A DNA stretch of 64,000 nucleotides, from contig JAMLHE010000003.1 of NCBI GenBank assembly GCA_023957315.1, positions 62,001 through 126,000 of the forward strand, written 5' to 3'. Positions 1 to 8,854 of this stretch are shown here, piece by piece (the stretch's first letter is position 1; each line of letters starts with the position of its first letter). The notes beneath the pieces were generated by a model. It was not told where the DNA came from, did not search any database, and saw only the letters and a list, made by a program, of their open reading frames with translations. The position numbers and the translations under genes were made by a program. Source of the DNA: Candidatus Kapaibacterium sp. (GTDB taxonomy: Bacteria; Bacteroidota; Ignavibacteria; Kapaibacteriales; UBA2268).

Positions 1-1
1 T

Positions 2-433
2 TTCAACTATCTAAAAGAAAAATATCCCAAAAATTGTTTTATTACGATTGGTTACAATGAAAATTTGTCTCATAGGATATTTGCAGCTTCGGATTTTCTT
101 TTGATGCCATCGCGATTTGAACCCTGCGGACTGACTCAAATGTATGCACTCAAATATGGTACTATTCCAATTGTCCGCAACACCGGCGGATTGGCAGATA
201 CAGTGACCGAATACATACCCGATAGTGGTCAAGGTTGGGGTTTTACATTTTGGCAATATAACGCAGACGATTTTACTTATGCAATACGCCGTGCTTTGTC
301 TGTATATAGACAAGAGCCACATTGGGATTTGATACGTAAAAACGGAATGGCAAGAAACTATTCTTCAGCACAATCTGCTCTCGATTACCTCAAAGTATTC
401 AAATGGGCGAAAGAAAAAGCGGTCTCAAAATGA
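2..433 (+). CDS. glgA: Glycogen synthase, C-terminal part (cut by window start)
   Basis: The reading frame is open from base 2, so only the last 143 residues of a GT5 glycogen (starch) synthase are seen. This family transfers glucose from ADP-glucose to alpha-1,4-glucan in the cytoplasm. The visible part holds the C-terminal Rossmann-domain signature: MPSRFEPCGLTQMYALKYGT, the acidic, sugar-contacting E-x7-E type motif, followed by PIVRNTGGLADTV. Full GlgA is about 470-500 residues, so two thirds lie upstream. The stop codon TGA (431-433) overlaps the ATG of the next gene (430), so the two are probably co-transcribed. The function call is firm; the true start is not visible. Confidence 0.93.
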   Translation, partial: FNYLKEKYPKNCFITIGYNENLSHRIFAASDFLLMPSRFEPCGLTQMYALKYGTIPIVRNTGGLADTVTEYIPDSGQGWGFTFWQYNADDFTYAIRRALSVYRQEPHWDLIRKNGMARNYSSAQSALDYLKVFKWAKEKAVSK

Positions 434-900
434 TAACTATTCGAAAAGCAAATATTAACGACATTGATTTGATAATGCAATTTATCAAAGATTTGGCTGA
501 ATTCGAGAAATTAAGCGATGCAGTAGTGTTTGATAAAGATACTATATCAAAAAATTTATTTGGCGAAATTCGATATGCACATTGCTTAATTGCAGATTAC
601 GACAATGAAGCCGCCGGATTTGTAATCTATTTCTTCAATTTTTCAACTTTTGAAGGAAAACCCGGTTTATATATTGAGGATTTGTTCGTAAAAGAAGATT
701 ACAGAGGCAAGGGCATTGGTTTCAAACTTTTCCGGGAATGTACAAAAATTGCATCTGAAAAGTCTTGCGGACGAATGGAATGGAGCGTCTTAGATTGGAA
801 TCCTGCACGCGAATTTTACGAGAAACTCGGTGCCAAAGGGCTGAATGATTGGATATTGCACAGACTAAACGCAGATAATTTTGGCTCAATCACCGGTTAG
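430..900 (+). CDS. GNAT N-acetyltransferase, spermidine/spermine acetyltransferase-like
   Basis: A 156-residue GNAT protein. The start at 430 (MITIRKA) is preferred to an upstream in-frame ATG at 403 because it gives the family's usual N-terminus and an ATGA overlap with the glycogen synthase gene. The acetyl-CoA-binding motif A is clear (YRGKGIG, about residues 99-105), preceded by LYIEDLFV and followed by LDWNPAREFYEKLGAKG. This arrangement resembles the diamine (SSAT) acetyltransferase branch. The substrate could be a polyamine or thialysine, but this is family inference. The next gene starts 5 bases downstream, so a three-gene operon is likely. Confidence 0.85.
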   Translation: MITIRKANINDIDLIMQFIKDLAEFEKLSDAVVFDKDTISKNLFGEIRYAHCLIADYDNEAAGFVIYFFNFSTFEGKPGLYIEDLFVKEDYRGKGIGFKLFRECTKIASEKSCGRMEWSVLDWNPAREFYEKLGAKGLNDWILHRLNADNFGSITG

Positions 901-904
901 GATA

Positions 905-2452
905 ATGAATAAGTACCTTATTCTACTTGTCATTTCCATTTTATTTCTTGCAATTACGATCCTGCATATTATTCAAATTGATGAAAAATTTGGCGAATAT
1001 GTTTACCCTCTTGATGATACATATATACATTTAGCTACAGCGGATAATTTCGCTAATCATGGCGTTTGGGGCGTTACCAAGCATGGTTTTACCTCGTCCT
1101 CATCATCTCCAATTTATCCAATTCTCATAAGCGCTTTAATCATCCTTACTGACTGGGATATTTACATTCCATTAATACTGAATACAATTTTTGCTCTCTT
1201 GCTAATCTACGTGCTATATAGATTTTCCGAAAAAGAGATGCAAAGTCATGTTTGGGGAATAATCTTGATAAGCGGAATTTTCATATTATCACCTATAAGT
1301 GCTAATATATACAATGGAATGGAACATTTACTTCATATTTTAGTTTCAATACTATTCATAACATCATACATCATATACAATAGAGATGAATCTCATTTCA
1401 AATATATTGCTGTTTTGGCTTTTGCTTTAGTTTGCGTCAGGTATGAAAGTATTTTTATTATCATTGCGTTTTCATTGATTGAACTATATGAAAAAAAGTA
1501 CCGAAAAGTTGCAATCATTATGGCTGTGGGAGTGCTACCAATCATCATTTACGGTATCATTTCGCTTATGAATGGGGACATGTTTTTGCCAAATTCAATT
1601 CTATTGAAGGGCGACGCTCCGCGAAATATTAGTGCTGCACTGAATTTCCCAATGAAGATAATTGGAAAATTCATAAATGCACCACATTTCGCAGCATTAA
1701 TCAGCTTGTCAATTATTTATCTTATTTTTCAATATTTTGCTAAGAATCGTTCAACCCTACTTTTAAAATTGCATATTTTATGCACACTAACAGCATTAAT
1801 GCATATTGCCTTTGCTAAAACCGGCTGGGTTTACAGATACGAATCATATCTTATGGCAATATATTGCTTAACTTTCATCTTTAGTCTGAAAATTTTGTTT
1901 AAACAACATCCGAAAAATTTACATCGCATAATTTTGGCTTCTATATTCATCTTATTTTCGATTCCGTCGGTCATGAGGTATGTCGAATCACTTCAAAATA
2001 TTCCACAAATGTCAAAAAATATTTATGACCAGCAAATTCAGATGAGCAAATTTTTGCATACCTATTATGATGAATCATCTGTGGTATTGAATGATATTGG
2101 GGCTTGTTGCTATTTCACGTCAATTCGATTGACAGATTTTATTGGTTTAGCGGATAGAGATATTATCCGGATGCGAATTCAGAAAAATTTCAACCAAAAT
2201 TCGATTGCAAAATTAACTCGCAAACGTGATGCTGAAATTGCTATTCTTTATGTACAAGGATTTCAAGATTTTCTACCTGTTTCATGGGTTCCTGTTGCAA
2301 AGTTGAAAATACGAGATAATATTGGATGTGCTTTTGATGAAGTAACTTTTCTTTCCTGCTCGGATGATATTGATGATGTAAACTTACTCAGGCATAATTT
2401 GGAAAAATTCCAAAAAAGCTTACCTGAAGATGTTTTTTTAGAATTAGACTGA
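905..2452 (+). CDS. Integral membrane glycosyltransferase of the GT-C type
   Basis: A 515-residue polytopic membrane protein. The start at 905 (MNKYLILL) is chosen over an in-frame start at 881 that would overlap the GNAT gene. After a first transmembrane helix comes a loop with an Asp-Asp pair (PLDDTYIHLA, about residues 36-45), the acidic pair typical of GT-C enzymes using polyprenyl-phosphate sugars. Then follow NGMEH and some ten hydrophobic helices. The roughly 130-residue soluble tail contains NDIGACCYF and DFIGLADRD, a pattern common in arabinosyl/mannosyltransferase-like proteins of the AftB kind. The role in cell-envelope glycan transfer is inferred; donor and acceptor cannot be read from sequence. 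Confidence 0.7.
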   Translation: MNKYLILLVISILFLAITILHIIQIDEKFGEYVYPLDDTYIHLATADNFANHGVWGVTKHGFTSSSSSPIYPILISALIILTDWDIYIPLILNTIFALLLIYVLYRFSEKEMQSHVWGIILISGIFILSPISANIYNGMEHLLHILVSILFITSYIIYNRDESHFKYIAVLAFALVCVRYESIFIIIAFSLIELYEKKYRKVAIIMAVGVLPIIIYGIISLMNGDMFLPNSILLKGDAPRNISAALNFPMKIIGKFINAPHFAALISLSIIYLIFQYFAKNRSTLLLKLHILCTLTALMHIAFAKTGWVYRYESYLMAIYCLTFIFSLKILFKQHPKNLHRIILASIFILFSIPSVMRYVESLQNIPQMSKNIYDQQIQMSKFLHTYYDESSVVLNDIGACCYFTSIRLTDFIGLADRDIIRMRIQKNFNQNSIAKLTRKRDAEIAILYVQGFQDFLPVSWVPVAKLKIRDNIGCAFDEVTFLSCSDDIDDVNLLRHNLEKFQKSLPEDVFLELD

Positions 2453-2490
2453 AATGATGAATCGGGCAAAACGCATAAATAGAAATCGAA

Positions 2491-3657
2491 TTAAGCCTTT
2501 ACAACTGCTAATGGCGATAGTTCAATCAAAATTTTGACCAAATCACTTTGGTTTTGCATTACTTGGTAAATGTCTTTATAAGCTCCCGGGGCTTCGTCCA
2601 ATTGCTTGGAAGAGCGGATACCATGAAGAATGCCACGTTTATTCATCTTGGCAACTTCTTCTTCAAAATCAAGTTCCTTTATGGCTCTATTTCTTCCAAT
2701 TTTTCTACCGGCACCATGGGAGCTTGATTCGAAGCTTTCGGGATTGCCCAAGCCCTCTACGATATATGAAAACGTTCCTTGCGAACCGGGAATAATGCCG
2801 ATGCAGCCTTTATAAGCCGGTGTTGCTCCTTTTCTGTGCACCCAAACTTGTTCACCAAAATGCTCTTCGAGCGAAGCGAAATTGTGCGGAATATTTATTG
2901 ATTCATCAAATTCGCAGTCTCCGGCTATATCAACGACAATTTCCTGAACAGTTTCCATCATCAGCAATCTATTTGCCAGAGCAAATTTGACACAATATTC
3001 CATTTCGCTCAGATATTTGCGACCGTCATCGCTATCCAGATGCAAAAACGCCAAATCCCATTTGTCCGGGATTTCCTTATATTTTTCGTTTAGTTTTTTT
3101 GCAAGACTGTTGTAATGTTCGGCAACAGTTTTCCCAATATTCCTACTGCCGCTATGAATCATCAAATAGATGAATCCATCAGAACCCTTTTGGATTTCGA
3201 TAAAGTGATTGCCTCCTCCGAGAGTGCCTAATTGGCGACGAGCACTATTAAATTGGCGATTTGTTATTGAGTCAAAATCTGACACTGAATCAGGACTTGG
3301 CATAATTGCAATGTCTTGCATTGCCTTGTGATGATTGAAGCCAAGTGGGACAAATTCGCGGATTTTTCCAAGAATTCGTTTCAAATTTGCAGTATCAATA
3401 TGAGTGAATGAAGTTTTAACTGCACACATACCGCAACCAATATCCACGCCGACAGCATTTGGGACTATGACATCCTTAGTTGCCATCACTCCGCCAATCG
3501 GCATTCCGTACCCAACATGTGCATCGGGCATTAATGCAATGTGCTTGAAAGCGTAAGGGAAGTTTGACAAATTGATAGCTTGATTCATCGAATCTATGTC
3601 TGCATCGTCAAGCCACAACTTGATTGGGATATTTCCTTGATTGATTTCGTATATCAT
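2491..3657 (-). CDS. rtcB: RtcB-family RNA ligase
   Basis: A 388-residue RtcB protein. This family ligates RNA 2',3'-cyclic phosphate or 3'-phosphate to 5'-OH ends using GTP and Mn2+. Visible motifs in order: MPDAHVGYGMPIGG (43-56), VGVDIGCGM with metal-binding Asp72 and Cys75, GGGNHFIEI (147-155), HSGSRNIGK (168-176), and SHGAGR (313-318), which carries the guanylylated His in characterised RtcB. The C-terminus ends in VKA where most homologues end VKG, keeping the nucleotide-binding Lys. At 388 residues it is a shorter version of the family. It is the last gene of the minus-strand alr-scp-trx run. RNA repair or tRNA splicing is possible; no archease or RtcA is adjacent. Confidence 0.92.
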   Translation of the reverse strand: MIYEINQGNIPIKLWLDDADIDSMNQAINLSNFPYAFKHIALMPDAHVGYGMPIGGVMATKDVIVPNAVGVDIGCGMCAVKTSFTHIDTANLKRILGKIREFVPLGFNHHKAMQDIAIMPSPDSVSDFDSITNRQFNSARRQLGTLGGGNHFIEIQKGSDGFIYLMIHSGSRNIGKTVAEHYNSLAKKLNEKYKEIPDKWDLAFLHLDSDDGRKYLSEMEYCVKFALANRLLMMETVQEIVVDIAGDCEFDESINIPHNFASLEEHFGEQVWVHRKGATPAYKGCIGIIPGSQGTFSYIVEGLGNPESFESSSHGAGRKIGRNRAIKELDFEEEVAKMNKRGILHGIRSSKQLDEAPGAYKDIYQVMQNQSDLVKILIELSPLAVVKA

Positions 3658-3753
3658 AATTAAAGCCGTCCTATTTTAAAAATTCAACATATAAAAAAAT
3701 ATGCAAATTATCAAATAAAACGACTTTAATTTTATGGGAGATTTTTAATTTTC

Positions 3754-3942
3754 TTATTTCGTTTTTTTGCTACTTGGAAAAGCTGCAATAAATCCGATAA
3801 CTGCACCATAGAGAGTTGAAACGTGCCAATTTGACGTTATCGGGCATGTACCGGTATTGCATCCTACGAAGTAGTAGTATGCATAACCGATAGCTCCGCC
3901 CAAAACTGTCAAGGCAATAAACTTGATATACTTGGCTTGCAT
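3754..3942 (-). CDS. Small membrane protein, DUF6132-like
   Basis: A 62-residue protein starting MQAKYIKFIA, one base after the thioredoxin stop codon. It has two hydrophobic helices separated by a loop with GCNTGTCPITSN (about residues 27-38). This Cys-x4-Cys-Pro-Ile-Thr-Ser-Asn loop is the hallmark of the small DUF6132 membrane proteins of Bacteroidota-like bacteria. A longer in-frame ORF reaches 4041 but would run inside the thioredoxin gene. Tight coupling to a WCGPC thioredoxin and two loop cysteines suggest a shared redox role, for example in membrane thiol exchange. This is inference; no function is established for the family. Confidence 0.75.
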   Translation of the reverse strand: MQAKYIKFIALTVLGGAIGYAYYYFVGCNTGTCPITSNWHVSTLYGAVIGFIAAFPSSKKTK

Positions 3943-3943
3943 C

Positions 3944-4312
3944 TTAGTTAACTTCCGGTTCGGGAATTCCAAATATTTCGTTGAATGCACGTTTGTAATC
4001 GTCTTTTTGCATTGCACCAACCGACATACGCGGTTTATCATTCAATGGGATGAACAATACTGAAGGTATGCTTCTGATACCGAAAGCAGCCGCCAATTCA
4101 TTTTCTTGTTCTGTATCAATTTTGTAAATATCAATCTTGCCATCGTATTCTTTTGACAATGCTTCCATTACAGGTGAGAGCACCTTGCATGGACCACACC
4201 AATCAGCATAAAAATCGATTACAACCGGACGGCTTCCTGAAAATTCCCATTCTGTTTTCGTTTCGAAATCAAAAATTTTTTCGATAAATTCTTGTTTTGA
4301 TAAAAATTGCAT
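3944..4312 (-). CDS. trxA: Thioredoxin
   Basis: A 122-residue thioredoxin with the canonical active site WCGPC and the cis-proline motif RSIPSVLF. The start at 4312 (MQFLSKQEF) is preferred to an in-frame ATG at 4336 because AAGGAAAG lies just before it. The N-terminus is soluble, so it acts in the cytoplasm as a dithiol reductant. The stop is followed after one base by the DUF6132 gene, so the two are translationally coupled. About 77 bases separate it from scpB upstream. Confidence 0.92.
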   Translation of the reverse strand: MQFLSKQEFIEKIFDFETKTEWEFSGSRPVVIDFYADWCGPCKVLSPVMEALSKEYDGKIDIYKIDTEQENELAAAFGIRSIPSVLFIPLNDKPRMSVGAMQKDDYKRAFNEIFGIPEPEVN

Positions 4313-4389
4313 TTTACTTTCCTTAAATATGAACATATTGACATATTTATAAACGAAAGAATATTTTTAATATTTTGTCAGATTGAAAA

Positions 4390-5139
4390 TTATTTCAATT
4401 CATTATCCATAGGAAGTATAAATCCGTTGAAATTGAAGTCTTTTTCAACTTCATTTTCAGATTCGACAGGTTCATGAATGTCAGATGAGGCAATTTCTTC
4501 AATTTCCTTCAATTTTGGCAATTCTTGGAGTGAATTCAAACCGAATGTACGAAGGAAATCATTTGTTGTGGCATATAAAATTGGCTTACCGAGAGCCTCG
4601 CTCCTACCTGCAATTTTTATTAGATTCTTTTCGATTAGCGAATTGACAACTTCATTAGAATTTACGCCTCTGATTTGTTCAATCTCAGGTTTGGAAACAG
4701 GTTGCTTGTAGGCAATAATAGCAAGAACTTCGAGGGATGCCTGCGAAAGTCTTTTACGCAATTTAGTCTTCAACACGCTGTTTATGAGTTCGCCATATTC
4801 CGCTTTGACCGAATAGAGCCATCCACCACCCGATTTGATTATCCTGAATGGACGTCCGGAATTGTCAAGTTCGGAGTTGATTTCCTCAATCAAATTTTCA
4901 AAATACAAATCGTCAGCCATAGATTCAGCAATCTCGTCATTGAGAGTAACTTGGTCAATTTCATCATCATTATTTTGCTTTTTCGATGATAAATAATCGG
5001 TCACCAATAATTTACGCATTGTGGCTGTATTCAAGGGCACTTCGGATGAAAAAATGATTGCTTCGAGAGCTAACTTTTGTTCATCATAATTCAATTGCAA
5101 AAATGGTGCAACTTGCTTTATTTCGTTTGATTCTTTCAA
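4390..5139 (-). CDS. scpB: Segregation and condensation protein B
   Basis: A 249-residue ScpB, the winged-helix dimer that with ScpA (kleisin) and SMC forms the bacterial condensin complex. The core includes LEAIIFSSEVPL near the N-terminus and LSQASLEVLAIIAYKQPVSK followed by EIEQIRGVNSNEVV, both diagnostic of the family. An acidic insertion (residues about 55-70) and an acidic C-terminal tail beyond the winged helices are lineage-specific. The start overlaps the scpA stop by 4 bases, as usual for this pair. Confidence 0.95.
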   Translation of the reverse strand: MKESNEIKQVAPFLQLNYDEQKLALEAIIFSSEVPLNTATMRKLLVTDYLSSKKQNNDDEIDQVTLNDEIAESMADDLYFENLIEEINSELDNSGRPFRIIKSGGGWLYSVKAEYGELINSVLKTKLRKRLSQASLEVLAIIAYKQPVSKPEIEQIRGVNSNEVVNSLIEKNLIKIAGRSEALGKPILYATTNDFLRTFGLNSLQELPKLKEIEEIASSDIHEPVESENEVEKDFNFNGFILPMDNELK

Positions 5140-5855
5140 TTCAATATTGTCCTGTCTGTAATAATAATATCATCGAAGTGTTCATCTTGGTAAATCATGA
5201 TGATTTGTGATTTCATCAAATCAAGAATCGCCAAAAAAGTGACGATTAGATGAGATACGGATTGATTTTGCGTTAGCGTGAAAAAACTCAATCTCGATTT
5301 AGTTTTCAATTGCGAGATTATTTCATTGGCTTTTTCTTCGGCGGAGATATTGTGCATCTCGACAATGTGGTCGAAACTCACCTCTTTAGCTTTTTCCATT
5401 ACTTTTTGAAATGCTTTTATTAATTCAAAAAGAGTGGCATTTTTGTATTCGGCACTTGCTTCGATAACTTCTTTATCCGCATCGAAAAGATTTCTATAAA
5501 AAATGTATTTGTTATCGTCAGCTTTCAGACTTAGTTCATGTGCTGCATCTTTCATTTGCTTGTATTCTAATAATTTCTGAACCAATGCAGTTCGTGGGTC
5601 TTCTACCTCACTATCGGAATCAGATTTGGGTTTTGGGAGCAAAAGTTGGGCTTTGATGTACATCAATGTGGAAGCCATCAGTATGAATTCTCCGGCTAAT
5701 TCGAGGTCGAAAAAGCGAATGATTCTGATATATTCCAAAAATTCCGATGTGACACGCGCAATCGGAATGTCATATATATTGAGCTCGTCCCGCTTGATGA
5801 AATAGAGCAACAAGTCGAAAGGACCCTCAAAATTCGGTAATCTTATTTTGTACAT
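5136..5855 (-). CDS. scpA: Segregation and condensation protein A (kleisin)
   Basis: A 239-residue ScpA, the kleisin bridging the SMC heads. The N-terminal signature FEGPFDLLLYFIKRDELNIY and the following DIPIARVTSEFLEYI are typical, and the C-terminal winged helix ends with a LIVTFLAILDLMK-like helix. It overlaps scpB by 4 bases. The alr gene lies 72 bases upstream on the same strand, so a long alr-scpA-scpB-trxA-DUF6132-rtcB transcript is possible. Confidence 0.95.
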   Translation of the reverse strand: MYKIRLPNFEGPFDLLLYFIKRDELNIYDIPIARVTSEFLEYIRIIRFFDLELAGEFILMASTLMYIKAQLLLPKPKSDSDSEVEDPRTALVQKLLEYKQMKDAAHELSLKADDNKYIFYRNLFDADKEVIEASAEYKNATLFELIKAFQKVMEKAKEVSFDHIVEMHNISAEEKANEIISQLKTKSRLSFFTLTQNQSVSHLIVTFLAILDLMKSQIIMIYQDEHFDDIIITDRTILN

Positions 5856-5927
5856 CTTATAAGTATGAATTTAAAAATCAATAAAAATAAGCATAAAAGA
5901 GACTTATTTGTTTACAAGTTTTCCACA

Positions 5928-7031
5928 TCAAAGGTAAATTCTTGGGATTCGCCATTTCAAAGCTGTTGTAATTTCATACGGAATTGTACCCATTGCATTT
6001 GCCAAATCGTAGGCATCAACGGATTCTTCGCCCTGATTACCAATAAACACAACGTCATCGCCAATATGGACATTTTCGTCGCCAATATCAATCAAGCATT
6101 GGTCCATACAAATTGTACCGACTATTGGGAATTTCTTTCCATTAATCAGGCAATGAGCTTTGTTTGCCAAAACTCGATGGTAGCCATCTCCATAACCCAA
6201 CGGCACAACTGCAATTCTGCGTCTAGCATCCGAGATATAATTTAAGCTGTAGCCCACAGTATCGCCGGCGTCAACAGTATTGATGTTAATCACTTTGGAA
6301 ACAAGCTCAAGTATAGGTTTCAAATTTAGCTTATCCGACAATTGCTTATAATCCATATATCCGTAAAGTGATATGCCACAACGAGCCAAATTGTAGGGTC
6401 TATCAGAAAAATTCAATGTTCCGGCGCTATTCAAAGCATGAATATATTTGAAACTATGTCCCGCATTTTGCAACTCTGCAAGAACACTATCAAACAAATC
6501 CAATTGATGGTCGGAAAATGTTCTGTCCTCCAATTCAGAACCTGCCAAATGTGTCAATATCCCGAACATATCAATCCCCTCCAATTCAACTGCACGGTTC
6601 ATGAAATCTAATGCCATTTCAGGTTTGATTCCATCGCGATTCATTCCTGTGTTGATGAATAAATGCGTTTTGATTGTCATATTTCGCGAATGTGCTTCGT
6701 GCGAGAGCTTTTTCAGCACATCAAAATCTTCAACGGACGCTTGGAGATTATATGCACAATACAAATCTGTATCGTATTCTGTTCCCGGGATTAGCACAAA
6801 AATCTCGCCTGTGTCTCCCGATTCTCTTAATTTTACGGCTTCGTCTGCAAAAGCTACGCCGATTATACGCACTTTTTCACTTCGTAATATTCTGGAAATT
6901 TCAACTATACCGTGTCCGTAAGCATCTGCTTTGACTACAGGCATTATTTCCATTTTTTGAGCAACTTGGCGCATCATTTGCAGGTTATGCTTCAAATTTG
7001 CAACATTTATCTTAGCTATTGTAGATCTCAT
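5928..7031 (-). CDS. alr: Alanine racemase
   Basis: A 367-residue PLP-dependent alanine racemase making D-alanine for peptidoglycan. The PLP lysine sits in PVVKADAYGHG (about residues 32-42). The second catalytic residue, Tyr, lies in VPLGYGDGYHR, and the substrate loop is VGTICMDQCLIDI. Length is normal for the family. It is divergent from the PD40 lipoprotein gene at 7124 across a 92-base AT-rich spacer that must hold both promoters. No MurF fusion is present, unlike in many Bacteroidetes. Confidence 0.95.
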   Translation of the reverse strand: MRSTIAKINVANLKHNLQMMRQVAQKMEIMPVVKADAYGHGIVEISRILRSEKVRIIGVAFADEAVKLRESGDTGEIFVLIPGTEYDTDLYCAYNLQASVEDFDVLKKLSHEAHSRNMTIKTHLFINTGMNRDGIKPEMALDFMNRAVELEGIDMFGILTHLAGSELEDRTFSDHQLDLFDSVLAELQNAGHSFKYIHALNSAGTLNFSDRPYNLARCGISLYGYMDYKQLSDKLNLKPILELVSKVININTVDAGDTVGYSLNYISDARRRIAVVPLGYGDGYHRVLANKAHCLINGKKFPIVGTICMDQCLIDIGDENVHIGDDVVFIGNQGEESVDAYDLANAMGTIPYEITTALKWRIPRIYL

Positions 7032-7123
7032 TATAAATTTTTTACTTTATTTACCGATTATCTAAATTGATAATTATATTTTTACAAACTTAAGAATAAT
7101 AAATATTCAGGAATTTATAAAAA

Positions 7124-8854
7124 ATGTTTAAAACATTAACTATATGCATCGTTTTATCAACTTTCATTGTGTTAGCTTCATGTTCGAGTCCCAAAATTTG
7201 CACAGTTGATACAACAGACGGAAACATAGGTGCAACATTCAACTCCTCTATGCATGAGTTTTCGCCATTTATTTTTGACGGAAATTTTTATTATCATAGA
7301 GTTGACCCTCAAAAAGCGGAATTATTTCAAATCAACAAAGCCCAAATTATTGATGGTGTCTTGAGTGAACCTGAACTTGTAAGCAATTTCCCAAATGAAG
7401 GATTTGAAGTTCTTGGTTCGCATTTTATTTCGCGTAATCCCAAAACCGGTGATATCGAACTTTATTTTTCAGCTACAATAAGCAATAAAAATTACAACAG
7501 CGACTTGTTCAAATCAACATTTATCAATGGCAAATGGTCGAGACCGTCTGCGATTTCGGAATTGAACACAGAATATTTCGAGTCAATGCCATTCGTTTCG
7601 GAAAATGGTGATTATCTCGTGTTTGTATCTGACCGCCCCGATTCATACGGTGGATTGGATATTTACATCAGCACCAGAAATGATGATGGCTCGTGGTTTT
7701 CTCCCAGAAATGCCGGAGCGATGATAAATAGCGAAGCAAACGAAATTAACCCAACATTTCAAAATTCGGAAAAAGTGATTTATGCTTCAAATCGTGACGG
7801 ATATTTTAATTTGTATAGTGCTGATTTGCTCAACCAAATGAATTTCACGGGACCTACGAGATTGAAAAGCCCTATGAATTCAATAGACAACGAATTTGGT
7901 GCATATGTGCATGAAGATATGATTTATGTTGTTTCAGACCGATTGCCAAGTTGTGGTAACGGAGATATTTTTCTATTCAAATACTGTGGAGCTGTGATTT
8001 TAGACGTTGTCATCAATCCTGAAAGTCCGGCATTTCCTACTGACGGATTCGTTCGATTGCTGGATAAAGATAGAAATTTTATTATGAGCGATGTAATCGA
8101 ATCATCAAAAGCTTTGAAATTGGAAATTTTCCCGAATAAGCAATATATAATTCAATATTTCAACAAATGTATCCCTCAATATATTCCGGAGCAACGCATT
8201 ATAGCTCCGTGTTCGGACTCTTCAATCGTTAGATTGAGAGCCCAATTTATCATTCCGCGAACGAGCACGGAATTTGATTTCGGACAGTACGATGTACCGT
8301 TCTTTGTCACGGGCTACTATCACCCGAATACTATCGAAAATTTGGAAATGCTACGCAAGAAATTTGCAAAAAAAAGTATTGGCAAGAACGATAGTACGAA
8401 TTATATTGAAAATCCGGGCGAAATTTACGATGGTTACGCAAAAGTGGTTGATAATGCCTTAGACGATGCCATTGATTTCATAAATAACATCCTTAACAGC
8501 ATTGATGATGAATGTAAGCAACAAAACGTTGGCGGATTGTCAATCAAAATTATTGGATTTGCAGACCCGAGACCGCTATCACCAATCGCTACTTATGTAG
8601 AAAGCAACATTGATGACGAGGAATACGAGCTCCAAATCGAAAGAGGCACTCAAATGGATAACGAATTGCTATCCAAATTGAGAGCCTACTATACTGCAAA
8701 ATATCTTGATGATAAATTAAGCGAAAACCCGAAATATAATGAAATCCGCAGCAATATAAATTGGGGTATCGAAGGCAGAGGCATTGATACCACAGATTTG
8801 GCAAACGAACTCAAACGACGTGTAAGTATCGAAATCGGCGTTTTCGAAAATTAG
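7124..8854 (+). CDS. PD40 beta-propeller lipoprotein with OmpA-like C-terminus
   Basis: A 576-residue lipoprotein. The signal peptide ends in a lipobox (VLASC, Cys about residue 20). The middle holds WD40-like PD40 repeats of the type VFVSDRPDSYGGLDIYIS (about residues 165-185) and YASNRDGYFNLYSA. The last ~130 residues (ISIKIIGFADPRP, then a long helix and VSIEIGVF) look like a divergent OmpA/MotB peptidoglycan-binding domain. The architecture resembles the outer-membrane PD40/OmpA lipoproteins of Bacteroidota, some of which belong to T9SS (PorE-like). That T9SS role is only a possibility here. The stop codon overlaps that of the convergent ftcD gene by 3 bases. Confidence 0.8.
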   Translation: MFKTLTICIVLSTFIVLASCSSPKICTVDTTDGNIGATFNSSMHEFSPFIFDGNFYYHRVDPQKAELFQINKAQIIDGVLSEPELVSNFPNEGFEVLGSHFISRNPKTGDIELYFSATISNKNYNSDLFKSTFINGKWSRPSAISELNTEYFESMPFVSENGDYLVFVSDRPDSYGGLDIYISTRNDDGSWFSPRNAGAMINSEANEINPTFQNSEKVIYASNRDGYFNLYSADLLNQMNFTGPTRLKSPMNSIDNEFGAYVHEDMIYVVSDRLPSCGNGDIFLFKYCGAVILDVVINPESPAFPTDGFVRLLDKDRNFIMSDVIESSKALKLEIFPNKQYIIQYFNKCIPQYIPEQRIIAPCSDSSIVRLRAQFIIPRTSTEFDFGQYDVPFFVTGYYHPNTIENLEMLRKKFAKKSIGKNDSTNYIENPGEIYDGYAKVVDNALDDAIDFINNILNSIDDECKQQNVGGLSIKIIGFADPRPLSPIATYVESNIDDEEYELQIERGTQMDNELLSKLRAYYTAKYLDDKLSENPKYNEIRSNINWGIEGRGIDTTDLANELKRRVSIEIGVFEN

